A stretch of 64,000 nt of DNA from Sphingomonadales bacterium. GTDB taxonomy: Bacteria; Pseudomonadota; Alphaproteobacteria; Sphingomonadales; Sphingomonadaceae. The stretch is taken from assembly GCA_027483465.1 (NCBI GenBank), contig JAIXUQ010000034.1, positions 1-64,000 on the forward strand, read 5' to 3'. The position numbers were made by a program, and so were the translations under genes. This document shows positions 17,387-23,901 of this stretch, in pieces (the stretch's first letter is position 1; the number at the start of each line of letters is the position of its first letter). The notes beneath the pieces were generated by a model that saw nothing but the letters and a program-made list of their open reading frames with translations, did no database searches and was not told the origin of the DNA.

Positions 17387-17917
17387 TCAGCCGCCCTTGC
17401 GTGACCGGGTGGCAGCCAGCCGCGGCGGGGCCTGGCCAGGATACATCAGCCGCAGCGCCGCCGGAGCGCCGCACTGGCGGATCAACTGTTCCACCAGCAC
17501 GGCGCGGGTTTCGACCAGCGAGACGGAGGTGAAGGGCGTGGACCGCGCCTGCGCCACTTCGGCGCCGGTGAATTTCTTCGTGCCGGCCGGGGTGGAGGAT
17601 CCGCCCAGGCCGAACAGCATGAAATTCAACAGATCGGCGAGCTGGTCATTGTCGGTGATGCGGGAGCGGGCGATGTTGGGCAGCCGCACCAGATAGGCGC
17701 GGCCCTGCGGCAGGCAGGTGAACCAGCCGACCCGATCCTTCAGCGTGGGCAGATCGGCCGGGGCGGCGATGCCATGGATGCCATGGCAGCCGCCGCAATG
17801 CTCGACATAATCCGATTGCGCCTGGGTCATTTCCGCCGGGTAGCTGGGGGCCGCTGCCGGCTGGGCCGCCGCCGGCAACGCCACCACCAGAGCACCCAGG
17901 GCCAGCGCGGCGCGCAT
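17387..17917 (-). CDS. Periplasmic monohaem c-type cytochrome of the amine dehydrogenase cluster
   Basis: A 176-residue exported protein: signal peptide residues 1-19 (ending AAAQ), one haem-binding CGGCH at 41-45, and no second CxxCH. It directly follows the TTQ light-chain gene (gap five bases). In the Alcaligenes faecalis aau cluster, as I recall it, a small monohaem cytochrome gene also follows aauA, which makes this the likely electron acceptor or relay for the dehydrogenase. The start ATG 17915-17917 is chosen because it begins the signal peptide; longer frames run into the light-chain gene. The C-terminal half (about 90 residues with PGTKKFTGAEV) has no motif I recognise. Confidence 0.85.
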   Translation of the reverse strand: MRAALALGALVVALPAAAQPAAAPSYPAEMTQAQSDYVEHCGGCHGIHGIAAPADLPTLKDRVGWFTCLPQGRAYLVRLPNIARSRITDNDQLADLLNFMLFGLGGSSTPAGTKKFTGAEVAQARSTPFTSVSLVETRAVLVEQLIRQCGAPAALRLMYPGQAPPRLAATRSRKGG

Positions 17918-17922
17918 CGGCC

Positions 17923-18468
17923 TTACTGCGCCTTGCCCACCATCACCGCGGTGGAGCAGTGATATTCCATGCTGCTGGTGCCGAAACACCAGATCACATT
18001 GTTGTTGAGCTGCGGCATGTAGAGCTGCGTTTCGCGATCGGTGTTGTCGCAGCCGCACTGGCCGCAACCGGCCTTGCCGCAGCAATCGCGATAGGCGATC
18101 AGATAGGCGTTGCCATCGTCAGGATTGATGCAGGTGCCCACCCAGGAAACCGGCGATGGCTCGGTGCCGGCCGGGCAGGAGGCGACGCCACCGCCGCAGC
18201 AGCTGCACAGGCTGCCATCAATGGCACAATAGCGCCAGTAATTGCACTTGGTGTCGTCCTTGGTCTGCGCGTTGCGGGCGAATTCGGTCTTGGCCTCGGG
18301 CGACCGGTCCGGCTTGGCGGCGCGGGCGCGGCTGACGGGCAGCAGCGGGAAGACCGGCGCGGCCACGATGGTGGCGCCCAGTTTGGTCAGGAACGAGCGG
18401 CGCGAGCTGTTGCCCGCCATCCGGCGCAACAGCCGTTCGCCCATGCCATCCAGATCAAATCCGCTCAT
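17923..18468 (-). CDS. aauA: Quinoprotein amine dehydrogenase light chain (TTQ subunit), AADH type
   Basis: Catalytic small subunit of a periplasmic tryptophan tryptophylquinone amine dehydrogenase, which oxidises primary amines to aldehydes plus ammonia. The 181-residue precursor has a Tat leader (SSRRSFLTKLG, RR at 23-24). The two cofactor tryptophans are W109 (PVSWVGTC) and W160 (VIWCFG), 51 residues apart as in the family; D84 and D128 (RDCC) match the acidic residues needed for TTQ formation and catalysis. Fourteen cysteines follow the leader, twelve at the family's disulphide positions. W109, W160 and D128 agree with the AADH numbering I remember. S172 stands where AADH has Thr172. Confidence 0.93.
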   Translation of the reverse strand: MSGFDLDGMGERLLRRMAGNSSRRSFLTKLGATIVAAPVFPLLPVSRARAAKPDRSPEAKTEFARNAQTKDDTKCNYWRYCAIDGSLCSCCGGGVASCPAGTEPSPVSWVGTCINPDDGNAYLIAYRDCCGKAGCGQCGCDNTDRETQLYMPQLNNNVIWCFGTSSMEYHCSTAVMVGKAQ

Positions 18469-18493
18469 CTCGGTTAACCCCCCAAACCTGCCG

Positions 18494-19120
18494 TCACTCA
18501 GCCGCCACACCAACCGCCGGAGCCGTGCGCTGGCCCAGCGTCTTCACATAATCCTGCACATGCGCCACGCCCATCTCGTGGGCATTGATCAGGCTTTCCA
18601 GATGCTCCCGGCTGTTGACCAGGCCCTTGGACAGCACGGTGCCGGCCGCATCGAGCAGCACGGCGTGGGGCAGCTTGTCCACCTCGAACAACTGGCCCAC
18701 CTCGCCGCTGTTGACAAAGCTGCCCGGCGCCAAGTCGTGCGCCGCCGCCATCGCCTTGAGCGCGGCCGGATCATCATCGCCCACGAACAGCAGCGAGACC
18801 CGCTCGGCCGCCGCGAAATTCTTCGCCACCGGGATCAGCCCCTTGCACAGCGGGCAGGCCGGCGAGACAAACATCAACAGGCGCAGGCCCGGCAGGCCGG
18901 AAGCACCGCCCACCACCATCGCCTTGCCATCCAGCGTGGTGGCCGGGATCGGCGGGGCAATCTCGCCCAGCGCCGGGCCGCGCCCGGCATCAAGCGCACC
19001 GGCCGGGGCAACGCGCACATGCAGCACGCCCACCTGCCGCGCCAGCGCCAGGCCCGCCACGCCCAGTCCGGCCAGCACCAGCCATTGCAGAACTTCGTTG
19101 ATGATCAGCAGGATATCCAT
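18494..19120 (-). CDS. aauD: Amine dehydrogenase accessory thioredoxin-like protein
   Basis: A 208-residue membrane-anchored thioredoxin-fold protein, equivalent to MauD/AauD, needed to form the six disulphides of the light chain or keep it stable. One N-terminal transmembrane helix (about residues 9-28) is followed by a periplasmic domain with the redox motif CPLC (C89, C92) in FVSPACPLCKG, and a cis-proline-type VDKLPHAVLLD segment. It lies 8 bases after aauE and 25 before the light-chain gene, the family order B-E-D-A. No other disulphide enzyme is encoded nearby. Confidence 0.92.
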   Translation of the reverse strand: MDILLIINEVLQWLVLAGLGVAGLALARQVGVLHVRVAPAGALDAGRGPALGEIAPPIPATTLDGKAMVVGGASGLPGLRLLMFVSPACPLCKGLIPVAKNFAAAERVSLLFVGDDDPAALKAMAAAHDLAPGSFVNSGEVGQLFEVDKLPHAVLLDAAGTVLSKGLVNSREHLESLINAHEMGVAHVQDYVKTLGQRTAPAVGVAAE

Positions 19121-19128
19121 CGCCGCCC

Positions 19129-19680
19129 TTATCCCTTGATGCCGGGCGCCAGCCCGTGCGAGGCCGCCGATTGCGCCAGCCGGCGCAGGGCGGCAAACAG
19201 ACCGGCAAGCAGATAGAGCGCCGTTCCGGCCAGCAGCGCCAGCAGCCGCGTTGCCGCATCAGCCGGGGCCGCCGCCAGCACCGGCAACGCCAGCAGCAGC
19301 GCCATGGCGAGGCCGATGTTGCGCAACACCGGCCCCCAGCCCAGCGGCTGGCGCAGCGCGGCATGGCCACAGCCGCAATCGATGTGCCGGCGCCCGCGCC
19401 CGATGTTGATCGCCATGGCACCGGCAAAAACCAGCAGCAGCGCCGCCGCCGCCAGCGCCGCCGGGGCCAGCCCGGCGAGCAGGCCGAGCGCCACCAGCAG
19501 TTCGGCCGGGGCCAGCAGCAGCGCCGCCGGCGCCACCGCCCAGCCGGGCAGCAGGCGGTAATTGGCGATCACGCCGGGCAGCAGCGCGCGGTGCCGCAGC
19601 TTGCCGATGGCGGCCACGGCAAACAGCAGCGCCACCGCCGCCATCACCGCCAGCGCCAGCAGGGCAGGCACCGCCGCCAT
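19129..19680 (-). CDS. aauE: Amine dehydrogenase accessory integral membrane protein (MauE family)
   Basis: A 183-residue protein with about four or five transmembrane helices and the MauE-type motif HIDCGCG between helices (near residues 97-103). MauE/DoxX-like proteins work with MauD in folding or export of the TTQ light chain; the paired cysteines in the loop fit a redox relay to AauD. It lies five bases after aauB and eight before aauD. It is rich in alanine and leucine, as is normal for this family. Confidence 0.9.
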   Translation of the reverse strand: MAAVPALLALAVMAAVALLFAVAAIGKLRHRALLPGVIANYRLLPGWAVAPAALLLAPAELLVALGLLAGLAPAALAAAALLLVFAGAMAINIGRGRRHIDCGCGHAALRQPLGWGPVLRNIGLAMALLLALPVLAAAPADAATRLLALLAGTALYLLAGLFAALRRLAQSAASHGLAPGIKG

Positions 19681-19685
19681 CGCGC

Positions 19686-20897
19686 TTATTCGCCGCCCAC
19701 GGTGGCGATGATGCCACCGCCGGTGCGTTCCACCTTGTGCTTTTGCTCAAAGCTGGTGCCATCCATGATGATGGTGGCGCCTTCATCGCCGGTCATGAAC
19801 AGCAGCGGCTTGTCGTCCTGGGTCACTTCCAGGTTGCTGGCACGCACCTTCAGCGGCACGCGCTTCTTCACCTTGCGGCTGGCCAGATCGACCACCCAGA
19901 TTTCCTCGCCGTCTTCCTTCTGGGTCCAATATTCGCCGCGGTGCATCAGCACATAGAGCGTGCCGGTCTTGCGGTGCAGCGCCATCAGCTGGCGGCCGCC
20001 CGGCATCCAGTTGATGTCAAGCGGCCTGGTGTCCCCCGGGCGCAGGCCGGCGGCGGCCTGGATCGACCAGGCCTCACCCACCGTGGGCGCCGCGCCCATC
20101 TTGGCGGTGCGGATCAGGCCGGTGTAGGTGAGGAACACCGCAGTGCCGGTGCCCCGGTCATAGATATAACTGTCAAAGATCGGGTCTTCGGCGGCCTTGA
20201 AGAAGGGCTGGCTGTGGGTGATCACCGGCGCCTTGCCGGCCAGCGCGACGGTGGCGATGGTGCCATCGCTGCACAGCGAGGCAAAACCCACGCCGGCCAC
20301 CGGCATCAGGCTGGCGCAGCCGGGCAGTTCCACCACGCGGCCCATCTTGCGCTTTTCCAGATCGACCACGTTCACCGACGAGGCCGGGCTGAAATTGTAG
20401 ACAAAGCCGGTCTTGCCATCATCGCTGATGACGAAATTGTTCTTCATCGCGCCGATGATCAACCGGCCGGGCAGGGGAATTTCGCTGAGCAGCGCCAGCG
20501 TCACCGGATCATAGACCGCGATATAATCCTGCCGCGTGCCGCGGTTGATCTTGCTCCAGATGGTTTCGGCAACATAGATCGCCTTGCCGGCGGGATCGAG
20601 CGCCAGATCGGACCAGCGGGTGGTCTGCACCAGGCCCAGCATCTTCCCGCTGTCCCCATCCAGGATGCGGGTGCCGCCGCTTTCCCAGCCGCCGCGCACA
20701 AAGCCCCAGCGCTGGGACAGCGGCGGCAATTTGTGGGTGTAAGCCTCTTCGGGCTGCAGGCCGTTGGGATCGCCCGACGGGGCTGCGGCCGGCTGCGCCG
20801 ATGCCATTGAGCCCAGTGCCGCCGCTGCGAGCAGCAGGGTGCGGCCAGCCCAATGGCCCCGATGGCGCAGCGCCCGCCCTGTTGTTGCCTTCACCAT
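19686..20897 (-). CDS. aauB: Quinoprotein amine dehydrogenase heavy chain
   Basis: The large, non-catalytic subunit (403 residues) of the TTQ enzyme, expected to fold as a seven-bladed beta-propeller around the light chain in the periplasm. A signal peptide covers residues 1-34 (ending ASA). Repeated short beta-blade segments are visible, such as AIYVAETIWSKINRGTRQDYI, IGAMKNNFVISDDGKTGF and LDINWMPGGRQLMALH. The start ATG 20895-20897 is chosen because the signal peptide begins there and an AGGGGGG lies upstream. It is first in the B-E-D-A-cytochrome run, so the cluster promoter should lie in 20898-21152. Confidence 0.92.
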   Translation of the reverse strand: MVKATTGRALRHRGHWAGRTLLLAAAALGSMASAQPAAAPSGDPNGLQPEEAYTHKLPPLSQRWGFVRGGWESGGTRILDGDSGKMLGLVQTTRWSDLALDPAGKAIYVAETIWSKINRGTRQDYIAVYDPVTLALLSEIPLPGRLIIGAMKNNFVISDDGKTGFVYNFSPASSVNVVDLEKRKMGRVVELPGCASLMPVAGVGFASLCSDGTIATVALAGKAPVITHSQPFFKAAEDPIFDSYIYDRGTGTAVFLTYTGLIRTAKMGAAPTVGEAWSIQAAAGLRPGDTRPLDINWMPGGRQLMALHRKTGTLYVLMHRGEYWTQKEDGEEIWVVDLASRKVKKRVPLKVRASNLEVTQDDKPLLFMTGDEGATIIMDGTSFEQKHKVERTGGGIIATVGGE

Positions 20898-20937
20898 GAT
20901 CGCGCCGGCCCCCCTGCCTTGCCTGATCCAGAAATGT

Positions 20938-20970
20938 GCATGATGCCGAAACCTGCCTGGTTCATCATGC
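20938..20970. promoter_or_regulatory. Inverted repeat upstream of aauB
   Basis: GCATGATG (20938-20945) and CATCATGC (20963-20970) are perfect complements separated by 17 bases. The spacer itself contains AACC and GGTT that can pair next to the right arm, so the whole unit can form an extended hairpin. It lies 41-73 bases before the aauB start, in the 255-base gap shared with the divergent cytochrome gene. Position and symmetry suggest an operator for an unidentified regulator, or a 5' leader hairpin. No regulator gene is adjacent. Confidence 0.5.
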
Positions 20971-21152
20971 GCCACATCGGCTCAGCGATGCCCTTGTGGG
21001 CCTGGCCGAATGTGAACGACCGTCATGCTGAGCGCGGGTGCCGGCTTCGTCAAGGGGCGCTTTGGGTGCTTGCGCGAAATGCGTATATCACCTCCGCGTG
21101 CCTTGGGCTTGGCTGATGACGCAGAACCGCAAAACAGGGCAGGGACGGGCAG

Positions 21153-21614
21153 ATGAAGACCATGGGCGTTGGCGTGTTGGCGATGGCCCTGCTGGCGGCG
21201 GCGCCGGCGGCGGCGCAGGGGGCCGATGGGTTTGTGGCGCGCTGCGGCATGTGCCACCAGGCCACCGGCGAGGGCCTTGCCGGCCAGTTCCCGCGGCTGG
21301 CGGGCCGCGCCGCGGCCATTGCCCAGAGCGAGCCCGGCCGCCGTTACATGGTGCGGGTGGTGCTGGGCGGCATGGCCGGGCCGATCAGCGTGGACGGCAA
21401 GCCGCTGATGGGCGTGATGCCGGGCATGGCCAGCCTGTCGGACGATCAGATCGCCGCCGCGCTCAACCAGGCGCTGGCGCTGGGCAAGCCGGCCAAGCCG
21501 GCCAAGCCGTTCAAGCCGGCCGATGTGGCCAAGGTGCGCGCCGAAGGCCGCCCGGCAATGGCCGACAATGCCGCCCTGCGCGCCGAACTGGTGGGCAAGG
21601 GCCTGATCCCCTGA
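21153..21614 (+). CDS. Small periplasmic c-type cytochrome, divergent from the amine dehydrogenase cluster
   Basis: A 153-residue class I-type monohaem cytochrome with a signal peptide (residues 1-22), haem motif CGMCH (31-35) and a likely axial methionine in PLMGVMPGM. A lysine-proline stretch (GKPAKPAKPFKPADV) follows the haem domain, and a charged tail of about 40 residues ends the protein. It shares an intergenic region with aauB but points the other way. It may be a second electron carrier for the amine dehydrogenase or for a respiratory chain. It ends five bases from the stop of the convergent TPR-sulfotransferase gene. Confidence 0.86.
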   Translation: MKTMGVGVLAMALLAAAPAAAQGADGFVARCGMCHQATGEGLAGQFPRLAGRAAAIAQSEPGRRYMVRVVLGGMAGPISVDGKPLMGVMPGMASLSDDQIAAALNQALALGKPAKPAKPFKPADVAKVRAEGRPAMADNAALRAELVGKGLIP

Positions 21615-21618
21615 TCGT

Positions 21619-23634
21619 TCAGGCCAGATCGGGCGGCACCGCCGGATAAAGCCGGGCGACATCGCCCAGCGTGTCGGCCAGCGGGCCCAGCCAGGGCGCA
21701 AAGCCCTTCCACTGATCCAGCCCTTCGGTGAAAATCGGCCGGCGCACCTGTTCGGAGCTGGCAGTGCGCACCGCCCGCTCGGTCTGCCAGAAGGTGAGGC
21801 AGGCGGGCTCGAACGGCAGGCCGCAGGCGGCGAGCAGGCGGCGCACCTGGGTTTCGGTGTCGGCCACCATATCCTCATGCAACACGCGGATCACGGCGCC
21901 GGGCAGCACCCGGTCCACCGCCGCCATATGGCGCACATAATCGCGGTAATAGCGGCCAACTTCAACCAGATCATAGGAAAAACTCTGGCCGCGGGCGAAG
22001 TGCTGTTTCCACGCTGAAAAGCCGCAGGCCATCGGGTGCCGCCGGGCATCGATGATGCGGGCGCGCGGCAGCACCAGCCGGATCAGGCCAACATGGCTCC
22101 AGTTGTTGGGCATCTTGTCGATGAACAGCGGCCGGCCGCTCTTGCGGTGCACGCGGGTGCGATCCAGATATTCCTCGCCCAGCCGCTGCCGGTCCGCCGG
22201 CGACAGGCTGGTATAAAGCGCCGACAGGCTGGGGAATTCACCGTCGTCCACCCGCGCGGCCAGGCGGGCGGCGATCATCATCATTTCCGGCAATTCCATC
22301 GTGCCTTCCACGGCGGAATGGCTGGCCAATATCTGTTCGATCAGGGTGGAGCCGCTGCGCGGCAGGCCCAGGATGAAGATGGGATCATCGGCCGGGCAGC
22401 CGCCATCACCGGCCGCCGCCACCACGTCCAGCGCGGCGATGCAGCCGTCAATCTCCCGGCTGAAGGCATCGGCATCATGCACGATCAGGGTGCGGCGCAG
22501 GCGGTTGCCCTGGTCATAATGGCCAAAGGCAGCCGCATGCTCGGCGCGGTCCTCATGCGCCTTGCCCAGCGCGAAATGCAGGTGGAAACGGTCTTCGGTG
22601 CGCTCGCCGCCGTCCAGGCTGGCCAGGGCTGCGCCCATCGCGGCAATATCGGCTTCGTCCAGCTTCACCGTCTTCAGATTGGCCAGGCTCCACCAGGCCT
22701 CGCCCAGCGCCGGCTGGCGGCTGGTGGCCTCGCGATAGGCCGCCACCGCCTCGGCCTGGCGGCCCAGTGTCTTTTCGACATGGCCCAGATTCTGCCACAC
22801 CAGCGGCTGGCCCGGCGCCTTGGCCAGGATGGCGCGATACAGGTCACGCGCCGCCTCCTGCTCGCCCAGCCGCACCAGCACAGACGCCCGGATCAGCGCA
22901 TGGCCGGGGTGGGGGCGCGGCGATCCGGCCAATATGTCGGCCTGCTCGCGGGCTTCGGGCAGGCGGTTGGTCGCCATCAGCAGGCGGATCAGGAATTCGC
23001 GCGCCAGATCATGGCCGGGCGCCAGCGTCAGCGCGGCGTGCACCTGTTCGATGGCGGCGGCGATATCGCCCTGGCGCCAGATCACTTCGCCCAGCAGCCG
23101 CGCCGCCGGCGCATCATCGGGCGTCTGCGCCAGCCGCGCCCGCAGCAGCGCCGCCGCCTCGTCCAGCCGTTCTTCACGCATGGCCAGTGCGGCCTTGATC
23201 AGTTCAGGATCATTGGCCGCTGCCTCCACACCGTCCAGATCGGCGGCCCAGGCCTTGGCCGGTTCGCCGATGGCGCGATACTGGCGCGCAAGCAGGAACC
23301 AGCCGCCGGCCACCGCCGGCCAGTGGCGCGTGAGATGCGCCAGCGCCCGGATCGCGCCGGCATGGTCCCCGGCTTCGGCGGCGGCCTGCGCCAGTTCCCA
23401 ACTGGCGGCCGGCACGCCCGGGTGGCGGGCGGCCAGCCCCGTCAGCAGGGGCACCGCCTCGGCGGCGCGGCCCAGCGCCCGCAAAGCCTGGCCGGCGATC
23501 AGCGTGGCGCGCGGCTCCTCCGGCGCGCGGGCCAGCACGGCCTGTGTCAAGGCCAGCGCTCGTGCCGGATCGCCGGCCAGTGCCGCCTGCGCATCGGCAA
23601 TCGCTGCCATGCCATCTTGAGCCTGTGTCGCCAT
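21619..23634 (-). CDS. Tetratricopeptide-repeat sulfotransferase
   Basis: A 671-residue cytoplasmic protein. The N-terminal 380 or so residues are alanine-rich TPR helices (for example AVAAYREATSRQPALGEAWW). The C-terminal domain is a PAPS-dependent sulfotransferase with the 5'-phosphosulfate loop GLPRSGSTLIEQIL near residue 424 and the 3'-phosphate region RARIIDARRHPMA. The ATG at 23632-23634 is preferred to the ATG seven codons upstream because AAAGGGGG lies just before it. It is divergent from a TonB receptor, a pairing often seen in sphingomonads. The acceptor substrate is unknown. Confidence 0.9.
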   Translation of the reverse strand: MATQAQDGMAAIADAQAALAGDPARALALTQAVLARAPEEPRATLIAGQALRALGRAAEAVPLLTGLAARHPGVPAASWELAQAAAEAGDHAGAIRALAHLTRHWPAVAGGWFLLARQYRAIGEPAKAWAADLDGVEAAANDPELIKAALAMREERLDEAAALLRARLAQTPDDAPAARLLGEVIWRQGDIAAAIEQVHAALTLAPGHDLAREFLIRLLMATNRLPEAREQADILAGSPRPHPGHALIRASVLVRLGEQEAARDLYRAILAKAPGQPLVWQNLGHVEKTLGRQAEAVAAYREATSRQPALGEAWWSLANLKTVKLDEADIAAMGAALASLDGGERTEDRFHLHFALGKAHEDRAEHAAAFGHYDQGNRLRRTLIVHDADAFSREIDGCIAALDVVAAAGDGGCPADDPIFILGLPRSGSTLIEQILASHSAVEGTMELPEMMMIAARLAARVDDGEFPSLSALYTSLSPADRQRLGEEYLDRTRVHRKSGRPLFIDKMPNNWSHVGLIRLVLPRARIIDARRHPMACGFSAWKQHFARGQSFSYDLVEVGRYYRDYVRHMAAVDRVLPGAVIRVLHEDMVADTETQVRRLLAACGLPFEPACLTFWQTERAVRTASSEQVRRPIFTEGLDQWKGFAPWLGPLADTLGDVARLYPAVPPDLA

Positions 23635-23901
23635 CGCACCCCCTTTTGTGGCCAAGGCTTAACCGGCCGTGGCAGGCCCTGCAATTGCCCGCGCGCTGCC
23701 GGCGGCGGTGGCTGGGCCCGGTGGGGGAGTGCAAAACGACGTATTGCGGTGCGCGATGGCGGCGTCATGCTGATGTCACAAACGGGCGTGTGCCCGGTTG
23801 CGTGCCAGTGTGCCGGCAGGCGGGAGGCCGAACAAACCCGCCGCCGGATGAAGCGGTCACCGGGGGGTGGCCTTGGCGAAGACTATGGGGGTTGAACAAC
23901 A
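23635..23901. promoter_or_regulatory. Divergent promoter region between sulfotransferase and TonB receptor
   Basis: 267 bases with no credible reading frame. It must contain the promoters of both flanking genes. A short hairpin ACGGGCGTGTGCCCGG lies at about 23784-23800. A GGGGGTT about 11 bases before the receptor ATG is the only visible ribosome site. No known operator was recognised. Confidence 0.4.

Noticed and set aside
17387-20897. Naming the amine dehydrogenase cluster mau (methylamine)
   Set aside because: The light chain's numbering and the B-E-D-A-cytochrome order without mauF/G/L/M/N fit the aau layout better.
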